NCBI GenBank assembly: GCA_024680695.1 | Contig: JAILBW010000229.1 | Span: 1-55,097, forward strand | DNA: 55,097 nt | From: Bacteroidaceae bacterium | Lineage (GTDB): Bacteria; Bacteroidota; Bacteroidia; Bacteroidales; Bacteroidaceae | Direction: 5' to 3' | Shown here: positions 1-9,100 of the stretch, in pieces | How positions within the stretch are numbered: position 1 is the first letter of the stretch | Layout: each line of letters opens with the position of its first letter | Made by a program: the position numbers and the translations under genes | Notes under the pieces: generated by a model | What the model saw: the letters and a program-made list of their open reading frames with translations, nothing else | Told to the model about the DNA's origin: nothing | Database searches by the model: none

Positions 1-1
1 C

Positions 2-58
2 AATATACACTATGCTTCATCCACCCATGAGGAGGGCGAAATAGATGAGCGTGAATAA
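2..58 (+). CDS. C-terminal end of an unidentified protein, cut by the window edge
   Basis: Frame 2 is open from the window edge and ends at a TAA at 56-58. It encodes an acidic tail ending EEGEIDERE. The next start codon (45-47) overlaps this tail, as in a tightly packed gene pair. Too short to identify. Confidence 0.3.
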   Translation, partial: NIHYASSTHEEGEIDERE

Positions 59-366
59 GTTGGTTGGCTTTCTCTGTGTTATAGGCATATGTAATAGCCC
101 AATGCTTTATTCCTATTAATGCTTGTACACCGACAGACAAACGTGTAAGTACTCATAATTATCGATGGGTTTCTTCTGAGGGTGAAGATTATTTTTTTCC
201 GTTGGAGAGTTGGTCCTGTTCCTAAAGCTGCTAATGGCGATTTCACTATTTATATAAATGAGGTTCCAACATCAAAGAAAGATTGGACGAAACAACAGAA
301 GATTCACTTGTGTTGAAGAGTCAAGTAACCTATAAGTTTGCTGTAGAGATAAATGGCGATGCTGAC
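45..366 (+). pseudogene. Frameshifted and truncated small secreted protein
   Basis: An ATG at 45 opens a signal-peptide-like stretch (MSVNKLVGFLCVIGICNS). It soon stops, but protein-like sequence continues in other frames: PINACTPTDKRVSTHNYRWV, then after the T-rich tract near 190-197 RWRVGPVPKAANGDFTIYIN, then DSLVLKSQVTYKFAVEINGD. At least three frame changes are needed to join these. Base composition is visibly more AT-rich than the rest of the window. The last piece stops making sense at about 366, exactly where the oppositely oriented BRO-N gene also loses its own sequence. I do not recognise the family. Alternatives are sequencing errors at a contig end or a chimeric junction; I favour a decayed gene because the frames change several times within 320 bases. 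Confidence 0.4.
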
Positions 367-796
367 ATTTTACCGTTCCTGCCTCCATGCTGTCTAAGAG
401 TCCGCTCTCAAACAGCGTGTAGGCCTTCTTGCGGCTCTGCCCGTCAATGCTGTTGTCGGAATAGGTGAACCAGTCAAGAAAGGCATGAGCCCGGTTGCTG
501 GGATAATGCTTCGCCAGCATCTGCACGCCCTCGGCATCCAGCACGTCCGCCTTACGCATCTTGCCGTCGGGAGCCTCGAACTTGAACTCGTGAGTGGCAC
601 TCACGAGTTGAATCCCCTCGCCTGACAATTTCTTTTTCAGCCATCGCCAATAGTTGCCTGCCTTGGCATAGTCTTCCTCATCGTTGATGGCGCGTACAAC
701 ATCGGTTGCAGAGAAGTACCATTTGCTCTCGGCATCACTCCATACAGCCCGCACCTTGCGGTCGTTGAAGAAACGGATGGATTTCTTGCTTGTCAT
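272..796 (-). pseudogene. BRO-N domain protein, C-terminally truncated (RM-associated type)
   Basis: The track ORF begins at 889, but the credible start is the ATG at 796 (MTSKKSIRFFNDRKVRAVW), preceded by AGGAAG. The product reads as a Bro-N domain: the FSATDVVRAI motif, then WRWLKKKL and the basic KMRKADVLDAEGVQML stretch. Family members found beside type I restriction genes normally continue past the KKAYTLFESGLLDSMEAGTVK stretch into a further C-terminal domain, Fic-like in some. Here homologous sequence ends at about residue 143 (position about 366), and the remaining ~30 residues are antisense to the degenerate gene on the other strand. Function is therefore probably lost. The gene lies 13 bases after an hsdM remnant, so both look like debris of one restriction-modification locus. 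Confidence 0.6.
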
Positions 797-809
797 TATA
801 TTCTTCCTG

Positions 810-935
810 CTAACGAAGCACCATGAACGGCAGGATGATCTTCTTGTAATCTCCTTTCTCGAAAGCATGTACCAACACATCGTTGGCAATGTTCCGGATG
901 AAGGAGAAGAGAGCGTTATATTGTTTGTTGTCCAT
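810..935 (-). pseudogene. hsdM: N-terminal 41-residue remnant of type I restriction methyltransferase HsdM
   Basis: Too short for the ORF track. The frame starts at ATG 935 and reads MDNKQYNALFSFIRNIANDV then LVHAFEKGDYKKIILPFMVL, ending at TAG 810-812. IANDVLVHAFEKGDYKKIILPFMVLR closely matches the N-terminal helical domain of HsdM, where intact proteins continue MVLRRLD and run on to about 500-600 residues with the SAM-binding NPPF motif. None of that follows. The fragment begins three bases after the stop codon of the SGNH hydrolase gene. The identification rests on recognition of the N-terminal signature. Confidence 0.72.
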
Positions 936-938
936 CGG

Positions 939-1763
939 TCAACGTTTTTGGGGCTTCAGCGCTTTCTCAGTAGCCAAGAAGTAGAGTTGGTAGAGGCCAA
1001 CATTGGCATAGCCGTTGTAGTTCATGTGGAGATTGTCCTTGAGATAGAAGCGGTCCTTCGTCTCGGGCGTGAGGATGGGGAGGGTGAACTGATCGAAGAA
1101 GCAGAGGCCATGCATCTCGGCGACCTGACGCTGCAGGTCGATGTAGTAGGCGAAGTTGTGGCCCGTCTTGTTCGTCTCCGTGCTGGCAGGGTCGTAGCCG
1201 CCGCTGTTCCACCAGAAGGGGAGGGAGCCGAAGACGTATATCGTAGCTTTGGGATTGAGCTGACGGAGATGGCGAATGCAGTAGTTCAGTCCGCCACACT
1301 GAGTGACGAGCTTCGACGCATCGTAGCCGTCGGCCTCGGTGTAGTCCTGCGGTGTGCCAGGCTCGCGGCTGTTGGTGTAGTCGTTGGTGCTGGCCCAGAG
1401 GATGTAGATGTCATGCTTTCGGGCACTGTTCACCTGGTCGAGCACAGAGCCTTGGAGCGACGAGAAGCCGTAGCCGCCGTGGCCGTAGTCGGTAACATGC
1501 ATGTCGAGGTACTCGCTCCACATGAGCTTGGCGGCCTGGCTCTCCTTGTTCACGGAGAGGCTACCGCCGAAGACGGCTACGGACTTGCCGCGGTTCTTAC
1601 TGTAGCGGCACTTCTTGGCGACCTTCGTCATGAGCGACGAGTCGGTAAGCTCGCAGCCGAGTGCCTTGAGCTGATGGATGTTGTGAATGTCCTGGGCATT
1701 GGCCGAAAGGACGGGTGCGATGAGCCAGAGGGCGCAAAGCAGGAGGGTGTGGATGGGTTTCAT
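939..1763 (-). CDS. Secreted SGNH/GDSL-family hydrolase
   Basis: 274 residues with a signal peptide (MKPIHTLLLCALWLIAPVLSANAQ). SGNH blocks are visible in order: VAVFGGSLS (block I, catalytic Ser) at about residues 63-71, GHGGYGF (block II Gly) at about 94, LWASTNDY (block III Asn) at about 122, and DNLHMNYNGY (block V His) near 250. This supports a serine esterase or acylhydrolase acting outside the cytoplasm; members of the fold deacylate polysaccharides or lipids, and the substrate here is unknown. It lies at the downstream end of a leftward run that includes an alpha-L-rhamnosidase, so a carbohydrate-esterase role is a reasonable inference only. An SGNH hydrolase is well supported; the specificity is not. 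Confidence 0.85.
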   Translation of the reverse strand: MKPIHTLLLCALWLIAPVLSANAQDIHNIHQLKALGCELTDSSLMTKVAKKCRYSKNRGKSVAVFGGSLSVNKESQAAKLMWSEYLDMHVTDYGHGGYGFSSLQGSVLDQVNSARKHDIYILWASTNDYTNSREPGTPQDYTEADGYDASKLVTQCGGLNYCIRHLRQLNPKATIYVFGSLPFWWNSGGYDPASTETNKTGHNFAYYIDLQRQVAEMHGLCFFDQFTLPILTPETKDRFYLKDNLHMNYNGYANVGLYQLYFLATEKALKPQKR

Positions 1764-1776
1764 AGGTTAGCGGGGA

Positions 1777-1826
1777 TTAAAGCCCCCTCCCAACCTCTCC
1801 GAGGGGAGTGGTTCGCAGGGCGGAGT
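1777..1826. repeat. REP-like CCCTCCCAACCTC/GAGGGGAG intergenic element
   Basis: The spacer between cvfB and the SGNH gene contains AGCCCCCTCCCAACCTCTCC then GAGGGGAGTGG, an imperfect hairpin (CTCTCC-GA-GGGGAG with one G-T pair). A close relative lies at 2703-2748, and a similar hairpin at 18972-18995. It may act as a terminator or simply be a dispersed element. Confidence 0.6.
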
Positions 1827-1828
1827 AA

Positions 1829-2692
1829 TTATGAATTGTGAATTGTGATTCCCTCGTCGCCGATGGTGATGAGACGGCGTTTGTAGAGGTCGCCGACGGC
1901 TTTCTTGAACACTTTCTTGCTGACGCCAAAGGTGTCGTAGATGAGCGTGGCGGGTGACTTGTCGCCCAGGGGAGCGTGTCCGTCATGGGCCTTCAGGTAG
2001 TCGAGGAGTACGGCAGAGAAGGAGTGTACGGCGCGTCCGCCTGTGGGCTGCAGGGCGAGGTCGAGCTTGCCGTCGGGACGAACCTGCGTCACGTAGGCCT
2101 TCGTGCGGTCGCCGGTCTGCAGGTGACGGAAGAGCTGGTCGTCATAGAGCAGTCCGCCATAGCGATTATCGACAATGGCTTTCAGGCCAAGGTCGGTCTT
2201 CTGCCACACAAGGATGTCCACCTCATCGCCTTCGCGGTAAGGGGGAAGGGAGGTAGAGAGGTAGCGCTCCACCTTGGCGCTGGCCATGATGCGGTAGGTC
2301 TCGGGGTCGATGTGGAGATGGACGATGTAGCGCTGCCCCTTCTGCATCTTCATCTTCTGTTCGCGGAAGGGGACGAAGAGGTCTTTCTGCGGCCCCCAGT
2401 GGAGGAAGGCACCGAAGTTGTTGACCCAAGACACCTCGAGATGGGCAAAGTCGCCGACCATAGCGAGCGGGCGGTGCATAGTGGCCACGAGGCGTTCTTC
2501 CTGGTCGAGGTAGAGGAAGACGTCGACAACAGCGCCCTCGGCAAGGGGCTGGGGCTGCGATTCGTCCACCTCGCTCGAGGGGAGCAGCACCTCGATGCGT
2601 CGTCCGCGTATCGCGCCCTCCAGATAGTATCCGAACTCCACCTGCTTCACTACGGGCAGGCTATTCATGCGTCCAAGTTGTAGTTCTGTCAT
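1829..2692 (-). CDS. cvfB: CvfB-like S1 RNA-binding protein
   Basis: 287 residues, cytoplasmic, no signal peptide. It matches the CvfB/YitL family: an N-terminal S1-like OB fold around VEVLL/ADVFLYLDQEERLVAT, a second S1 motif (VSWVNNFGAFLHWGPQKDLFVP, residues about 85-106), a third region (LGLKAIVDNRYGGLLYDDQLF), and a C-terminal winged-helix-like stretch (GVSKKVFKKAVGDLYKRRLI). Family members bind RNA and are pleiotropic regulators in Firmicutes; the role in Bacteroidales is unclear. The last codons fall inside an AATTGTG tandem repeat (ITIHNS, TTCACAATTCATAA on the coding strand), so the natural C-terminus may have been altered by repeat slippage. It follows lolD after 61 bases holding a REP-like hairpin. 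Confidence 0.85.
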   Translation of the reverse strand: MTELQLGRMNSLPVVKQVEFGYYLEGAIRGRRIEVLLPSSEVDESQPQPLAEGAVVDVFLYLDQEERLVATMHRPLAMVGDFAHLEVSWVNNFGAFLHWGPQKDLFVPFREQKMKMQKGQRYIVHLHIDPETYRIMASAKVERYLSTSLPPYREGDEVDILVWQKTDLGLKAIVDNRYGGLLYDDQLFRHLQTGDRTKAYVTQVRPDGKLDLALQPTGGRAVHSFSAVLLDYLKAHDGHAPLGDKSPATLIYDTFGVSKKVFKKAVGDLYKRRLITIGDEGITIHNS

Positions 2693-2702
2693 GTGATGAG
2701 GG

Positions 2703-2748
2703 TTAAGCCCCCTCCCAACCTCCCCGAGGGGAGGAGAAAGCCGGGAGG
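2703..2748. repeat. REP-like element with perfect 7-bp hairpin, possible terminator of lolD
   Basis: TAAGCCCCCTCCCAACC then CCTCCCCGAGGGGAGG (2719-2734), a 7-bp stem with a 2-base loop. It is the same element type as 1777-1826. It lies just 3' of the leftward lolD gene. Confidence 0.6.
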
Positions 2749-2753
2749 AGCAA

Positions 2754-3419
2754 TTATGTATTGCTCATTAGCATTCCGTCCTTCATGTGGATGGTTCGGT
2801 CGGTGGTTGCGGCAAGCGACTCGTCGTGGGTGACGATGACAAATGTCTGGCCGAAGCGGTCGCGCAGGTCGAAGAAGAGGCGATGCAGTTCTTCCTTGTT
2901 CTGACTGTCGAGGCTGCCGCTGGGCTCGTCGGCCATCACGACGGCGGGATTGTTCACCAGCGCGCGGGCCACTGCGACGCGCTGCTTCTCGCCACCCGAG
3001 AGTTCGTTGGGCTTGTGGGTGGCACGTTCCTCGAGTCCCATGAAGCGCAGCAGTTCGAGTGCGCGCTCCTGTGCCTCGCGCCGTCCGGTGCCGCCGATGA
3101 AGGCGGGAATCATGATGTTCTCTATGGCCGTGAACTCGGGCAGCAGTTGGTGGAACTGGAAGACGAAGCCGATGTGGCGGTTGCGGAACCGTGCCAGTCG
3201 GGCTTCGCCAAGCCGACTCACATCCTGCCCATCGATGAGTGTCTGCCCGCTGTCGGGGCGGTCGAGCGTACCCATAATCTGGAGCAGAGTGGTCTTTCCC
3301 GCACCGCTCGGCCCCACGATGGAGACGATCTCGCCGCGGGCAATGTCCAGGTCGATGCCACGCAGCACCTGGAGGGAGCCGAAGCTCTTGGTTATTCCTC
3401 GGAGTTGAATCATAGACAT
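2754..3419 (-). CDS. LolD-like ABC transporter ATP-binding protein
   Basis: 221 residues with every ABC ATPase motif: Walker A GPSGAGKT (about residues 36-43), Q-loop in [10 protein letters not shown], signature LSGGEKQR (about 140), Walker [10 protein letters not shown]-loop in VIVTHD. Length and the [17 protein letters not shown] stretch fit the LolD/MacB class, which drives lipoprotein release or efflux through FtsX-type permeases. No permease gene is adjacent in the window; Bacteroidetes often carry lolD apart from lolC/E. It lies 17 bases after the rhamnosidase gene and is probably co-transcribed with it. The ATPase class is certain; the LolD assignment rests on similarity. Confidence 0.85.
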   Translation of the reverse strand: MSMIQLRGITKSFGSLQVLRGIDLDIARGEIVSIVGPSGAGKTTLLQIMGTLDRPDSGQTLIDGQDVSRLGEARLARFRNRHIGFVFQFHQLLPEFTAIENIMIPAFIGGTGRREAQERALELLRFMGLEERATHKPNELSGGEKQRVAVARALVNNPAVVMADEPSGSLDSQNKEELHRLFFDLRDRFGQTFVIVTHDESLAATTDRTIHMKDGMLMSNT

Positions 3420-3436
3420 ACTCTCCTCTCCCCTCT

Positions 3437-6166
3437 TTACTTCATTGTATAGATGAGCCGATGGCGTCCGCTGACGAGCACGATGGGCTGAGAGGCATCA
3501 AGGACGGTGTTTCTGTCGCCGGTGTCGGTGGACTGCTGTTTGTCGTCATAGACGAGGCCGCGGCGGGTGACGCGCTCGAAGGCCGTCTCGACCGTCTTGG
3601 GCTGGAAGGGCACCTCGACGGTGGCGGTGGTGCCTGCAGGCACGGAAACTTTCAGGTCGAAGGTCTTGCCCGAGAGCGTCCAGTCGATGACAATGTCTCC
3701 GTAGGGCGTGGGCTTGCAGCAGCGCACGAAGCGGATGCCGTCGGGAATCTGAGGACGGATGAAGAAGTGGCGATAGGCGGGAGCCTCCTCGTCGTTGACG
3801 ATACCGGCCAGCGCCTGATAGAACCACGAGCCGATGCCGTTGTAGCAGTTGTGGATGCGGCTGCGACGGGCATCCCAGTGTTCCCAGGTGGTGGTGGCAC
3901 CGTTCTCAATCATATAGAGGTAGCCGGGGAAGCTGCGTTTCTTGAGCATGTCGTACATCAGCTGTGCCTCGCCGGCGCGAGTGAGCCACTGCGTCAGGAT
4001 GGGGATGCCTACGAGGCCTGTGAAGAAGTGTCCGGCAAAGCGCTGGTAGGTGAGGTCGCGCAGCGAGTTGTTGACCTTCTCGCGCAGCTTCTCAGGCGTG
4101 GCACCCACGAAGAGCGGGAAGGCCAGGTCGAGCTGCAGGCCGTTAGAGTAGGTACTTTCCTTGGCATGGTAGAAGGTCTCGTGGATGCGGCTGTTGATGT
4201 CGGCCTGCTTCTGTGCGAAGACTTTCTGCTCGTCGGGCTTACCGAGGATGGCCGCCGTCTTGGCAATGATGCCATACACCCAGCTCATCGAGCAGGAGTT
4301 CACTATGTCGATGCTCGACTCGTCGTGCTGGTGCACCTCGTTGGGCAGTGCCCAGTCGCCCAGGAACCAATGGTGCTGGCGATTGTTGGGCCAGCGGTTC
4401 TTGATGGCAAGCAGTCCGTCGGGCATGTAGCCCTCGGCAAACTCGGCAAAGCGCTTCATGTAGGGATAGTAGTGAGCGAGGATGTCCTTGTCGCCATACT
4501 GCTGATAGGTCTGCCAGGGGGCATGGGCAATGAAGGCCAGCCAGTAGGGACCGCCACCGCAACGGGTATAGGAGGGAGCGGTGTGGGGCAGGTCGCCGTC
4601 GGGCGACTGTTCGTCGCCGTAGGCCTGCATCCAGTTCACGTAGAGCGGATAGAGGTCGTACATCAGCTGCGCCGCGAGGGTCGAGGAATTGCCGTCGCCG
4701 CCGTAGCCGCCGCGCTCGAGATGGGGGCAGTCCACCATGTAGCCGCTCTGGGTGAGACACTCGAAGGTGTAGTGTATCATGTTGTGGATGGCATTGATAT
4801 CCTCATCGTTGCAGATGAAGGACGAGCGGTTGTCGTAGCCTGTGTGGATGAGGTAGGAGGTCACATCGTCGAAGTCGGGCGCATGCGTCAGGCCGGTAAT
4901 CTTGATGTAGCGGTAGGCATGATAGTTAAACTTGTTCTCAAAGTATTCCTCACCCTCTCCACGGGCGATGTAACGGTCGGAGAAGACGCCGTACTCGAAC
5001 TCGCCGTTGAGTCCGAGCATGTCGCAGTAGCTGATGCCGATGGTCTGCCCCTTCTGCAAGTCCTTCATCCGAATCTTTGTCCATCCGACAACGCTCTTGC
5101 CCATGTCAATCATCCAGGTGCCGGGGCTGAGCTGGCGGATGCCTTGCGGCCGCAGGGCGTCCTTGATGCGGTTGGGTTCGCACATCATCGGGGTGATGGT
5201 GCGCGGGGGGATGCTGGCCTCGAAAGTCTCATCCCACTGAGCGGCGGCAAGTGTCTCGTGGGACATGTCGGGCAGTAGCTCCTCGGCCTTGACCACCTCG
5301 CCGTCGAAGCGATTGCGTGCCCAAGTGCCCGGCAGATAGTATCCGCTCTTGCGTGCCCGCCAAGTGCGGTCGGTGGCAACTGCGGTGGTCCATCCCGCGC
5401 CGTCCTGCACATCGATCTGTGCCATCACGTAAGGACCTTTGGCGATGCCTCCGGGGACTGCAGCGTCGTAGAATCCCTTGCCGAGCCAGACGACAATATC
5501 GTTCTCGCCGTCGCGAAGGAGGGAGGTCACATCGTAGCTCATAGCCTGGCTGCGCTTTGTGAATACCACCACCGAGGGGGCGAGCACATCGTTGCCCACC
5601 CGCCGTCCGTTGAGGTACACTTCATGGAAGCCGAGCGTGCTGATGTGCAGGAAGGCCTGCGCACCGCCATTCTTCGTGCAGCGGAAGGTCTTCCAGAGAA
5701 GGGGCGAGATGGTGGTGTCACTGCGCTCCATGCCGATGTAGCGACCGTGCCAGTCGGACTGCTCGAGGAGCCCCACGGTGAAGCGGGCCGTCGCACTCCA
5801 ACCCGACTCCTGGTTCTGCTCGTCCCACACCTTCACCTTCCAATACACCACACTGCGCGAGGTGAGAGGCTTGCCTTCGTAGCGTACCCAGATGGACTGG
5901 TCGGAGTCGATGCGTCCGCTGTTCCAGAGGTCGGCATCCTTCTCATTCAGTTTCTCGGGCGTGGATGCAGCCAGGATGTAGTAGGCCTTCTGTCCGATGC
6001 CTCGGCGTTCAGCAGGTATCTGCCAGCTGAGGTGGGGCTGCGTAGTACCGATGCCACAGGGGTTGTCGAGCATCTCACACTTCAGATTGTTCGTTCGAAT
6101 GGCGGACAAAGTGGTGCTGCAAAGCAGGCAGAGCAATGTGATGAGCGTTCTGGAGATTCGTTTCAT
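3437..6166 (-). CDS. Secreted alpha-L-rhamnosidase, GH78 family
   Basis: 909 residues with a signal peptide ([20 protein letters not shown]). Hydrolyses terminal alpha-L-rhamnose from glycans. Layout fits GH78: an N-terminal fibronectin-like domain ([26 protein letters not shown]), the jelly-roll accessory domain (about 150-330, with [19 protein letters not shown]), an (alpha/alpha)6 catalytic barrel, and a C-terminal beta domain. The acid region appears as [14 protein letters not shown] in place of the more usual DCPQRDERLGWTGD, so the conserved Glu and GD are kept in a variant frame. The second acidic motif is [12 protein letters not shown]. The gene starts 12 bases after the antiporter-protease gene. 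It is most likely periplasmic or surface-exposed. Confidence 0.9.
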   Translation of the reverse strand: MKRISRTLITLLCLLCSTTLSAIRTNNLKCEMLDNPCGIGTTQPHLSWQIPAERRGIGQKAYYILAASTPEKLNEKDADLWNSGRIDSDQSIWVRYEGKPLTSRSVVYWKVKVWDEQNQESGWSATARFTVGLLEQSDWHGRYIGMERSDTTISPLLWKTFRCTKNGGAQAFLHISTLGFHEVYLNGRRVGNDVLAPSVVVFTKRSQAMSYDVTSLLRDGENDIVVWLGKGFYDAAVPGGIAKGPYVMAQIDVQDGAGWTTAVATDRTWRARKSGYYLPGTWARNRFDGEVVKAEELLPDMSHETLAAAQWDETFEASIPPRTITPMMCEPNRIKDALRPQGIRQLSPGTWMIDMGKSVVGWTKIRMKDLQKGQTIGISYCDMLGLNGEFEYGVFSDRYIARGEGEEYFENKFNYHAYRYIKITGLTHAPDFDDVTSYLIHTGYDNRSSFICNDEDINAIHNMIHYTFECLTQSGYMVDCPHLERGGYGGDGNSSTLAAQLMYDLYPLYVNWMQAYGDEQSPDGDLPHTAPSYTRCGGGPYWLAFIAHAPWQTYQQYGDKDILAHYYPYMKRFAEFAEGYMPDGLLAIKNRWPNNRQHHWFLGDWALPNEVHQHDESSIDIVNSCSMSWVYGIIAKTAAILGKPDEQKVFAQKQADINSRIHETFYHAKESTYSNGLQLDLAFPLFVGATPEKLREKVNNSLRDLTYQRFAGHFFTGLVGIPILTQWLTRAGEAQLMYDMLKKRSFPGYLYMIENGATTTWEHWDARRSRIHNCYNGIGSWFYQALAGIVNDEEAPAYRHFFIRPQIPDGIRFVRCCKPTPYGDIVIDWTLSGKTFDLKVSVPAGTTATVEVPFQPKTVETAFERVTRRGLVYDDKQQSTDTGDRNTVLDASQPIVLVSGRHRLIYTMK

Positions 6167-6178
6167 GGGAGTATTGTG

Positions 6179-9100
6179 TTAATGTAAGATTTTCCGTGCC
6201 TTCCCGTCGGCGCGCCGGACGATGGAAATGCCATGCTGAGTGGTGGAAAGCGACATTTGCCGTCCGCTCAGGTCGTAGCGTGCCACGATGCGTCTCGGGC
6301 TCGACTCTTCCGTGTTCTCGATGCCTGCGAAGTGGTCGAGCACATATTGCAGGCCAGCCTCGGCATTGATTTCGCCATAGCCGTAGTCGTTGTTGGGATA
6401 GGTGATGCCAGACTCGGGCTGGCGACTGGTGGCGGCGATGGTTTCCAGGACTTGGTCGTGCGTCAGCGTAGGGCAGGCCTGGAGCCAAAGGGCGATGACA
6501 CCGGCGACTATGGGGCAGGCCATCGAGGTGCCCGACTGGGCGTTCCAGGCGTACTGGCGCCCAGCAAAGGGGAAGCGCGAGACGTCGAACCCGGTGTACC
6601 AGTCCTCGCCCTGCTGCTCGAGATAGTAGCTGCTCATGGCGGCAATGACATGCATGCCAGGGGCCATTACATCGGGCTTTGTCAGTCCCATGAGCGACGG
6701 CCCCGTACTGCTGGTGGCAGCCCGAAGTCCATCGGTGCCGGCATTCATTTCTTGCCATTCGTGCCGGTAGTTGAGGATGCCTGTGCGGTAGGCCGTGGAG
6801 CCCACGCAGATGACGCTTGATGCGGCTCCGGGCGAGTGGATGCTGTGGGTGAATTCGCCTTCGAGATAGTCGGGATAGGCCGTCGAATGGGCGAAGTGGC
6901 CGCCCGAGGCAATGGCTTCCACATCGGTCTCCTGTCCCATCAGGGTGAGCAGTACGCGATAGTCCTTGTTCTCCTCGCCCTCGAGGCTCTTCAGATACAG
7001 TTCCGTGGCCCACTGCGAAGAGTCGTAGCACGAAGGGTAGCTCGCCATCAGCAGTTGGTAACTCTTCGACTCGAAGCGGAGAGTGTCGATGAGCAGGCTG
7101 TCGGGGCAGGCCAGGATGTCCGCCGTAGCCACCTCGCGCGTGCCCAGAACCTGCTGGGGCGAATGGAAAAAGGTGAGCCTGACGGTCATCAAATCGGACG
7201 AGCGCAGGGTGTAATAGGCAAAATCAGGCTCGAACTGGAGCAGGACGGAACGTTCGGCCAGGCCGAGCGGCTTGTGCAGATAGGTGAGGTAGCGCCCCAG
7301 ATTGCCGGCCGAGGCGCAGAGGATGCGGCCAGGTCCGGCAGTCAGCGAGTCGAGAACTTCGAAGGTGAGCTGGTCGTCGCCGTAGAGGTCCTGATAGCGC
7401 CCCTCGCTGAAGGAGACGACGCAGGGCTTCCCCTGCTGCCGGGCGTAGTCGTAGATGTACTTGAAGCCCAGGAGGTCGGTAGCCGAAGTGAACTTGTACT
7501 GCGCCTCTTCAGGTACGAGCTCCATATCGCTGCCGACGGCATTGGCCACCAGGCAGAGGTCGGCCTCGGGGGCAAGTCCGACATAGGGCGAGTCGTAGCC
7601 ACTGCCGGCGGCGGTGGAGGCGGTGTGAGTGCCGTGGAACTGGATGAGTCCGTCGGCGGCATGCGCCTTCGCGAGGATGGCTTCACGACCGAGATACTCC
7701 TGTCCGACATAGAGTACGCTGTCGCCCGAGAAGTCGAGCTGGTCCCAGAAGGCGCGGATGCGGTAGTCCGACATGTCGCGCGAGTAGAAGGTGGGATGGG
7801 TGAGGTCGAAGCCGATGTCCACTACGCCCATCACCACGCCGCGCCCCGTATAGGCGGTCAACGTATCGGCCGCCGGGTTGTGCAGGCGTTCGGCACCGGT
7901 GATGATGAGTGCCGTATCGAGCGTTGCCGAGCATTGCCGGCCGGCCTCGATGCGCTGCACCGATGGCTGGGAGGCGAGGCTGACAAGGCCTTCGAGCGGG
8001 ATGTCGGCGATATGGATGTCGCCCCATGAGGCCAATATGCGGCTGCCATGCCGAGCGAGCAAGTCTTGGTCGGATGTCCGGACGAGGGCGCACAGAGTGC
8101 GGCTGCCACCTTCGCTGCGGCGGGCCACTCTCGCGGAGCGAGTCGCGTCCTCGGGAAGTGTCTGGCGCTGTCGTGCGGCATTGTCCATTGCGGCCTGCCG
8201 GACAAGGGGCGACATCTTACGCAGCACAGAAGCACTCTGCGCACCGGCCGGCAATGCGGCGCACAGCAGGGCAAGCACCGCAAAGGCAGGGAAGACATGG
8301 CGACGCAACCAGCCGAACAAGCCGTGCGACTGGCGGGTGACGGCCGTACCGTTGGGCGAGAAGACGGAGACGGAATCCATCGGGTCGCCCCACTGGTCGG
8401 GGAAGAGGAGCATGACGTTCGTATTGCCGAAGTGCTGGTGGAGCTGTTGGGGCAACAAGTCGAGGGCTGTGGTGTAGCTGATGAAACCCGGACGCGCCGA
8501 GACGACAACGAGCATCTTGTCCTCGCCCATCTTGTCGAAGAGTTGTTCGAAGTCGCTCCATCGCGGCATGGGCTGGTAAGTGGCGCGGACTCGGGGATGC
8601 TTCTGCGACATATAGCCCTGGATGTACCACATCGTGGCCGGGTGGGCACGGAACTCGAAGCGGCAGTCCGTCAGTTCGCCGATGCGGCACAGGTGTTCGA
8701 GCCACTTATAGAAGCCCACTTCGTATTCGGCCTTCTCGGGCACAACGACCACCACCTGGCGCAGTGTGCCGGGGGGCACGATGGCGCGGATGGCGATTAC
8801 CTCGCGGTGGGAGCCGTTCAAGACATCGTTGATGATGTTCCCGAGCGAGGGCTTCAGCATGCCTGTCTCGCGGTCGGCAAGGCTCATGATGATTTCGCCC
8901 GCCTCGTATTCGTGGAGGGTGTGGAGGATGCCTCGCGAGATGTTCGTACTCATGCGGCAGAGGGTGGACATCTGGACGTTGGCCGATGCAGCGATGGCCT
9001 TTGCCTGTTCCAGCAGCTCCTTGCCGCGACGGTGCGTCTCCTCGCTTTCCTCGTTGTCGTAGGAGACGGAGAGGCCCATGAGGCTGTCGGCGATGTAGGG

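Noticed and set aside
3461-5278. 605-codon plus-strand ORF opposite the rhamnosidase gene
   Set aside because: Antisense shadow rich in Val/Gly/Asp with no motif.
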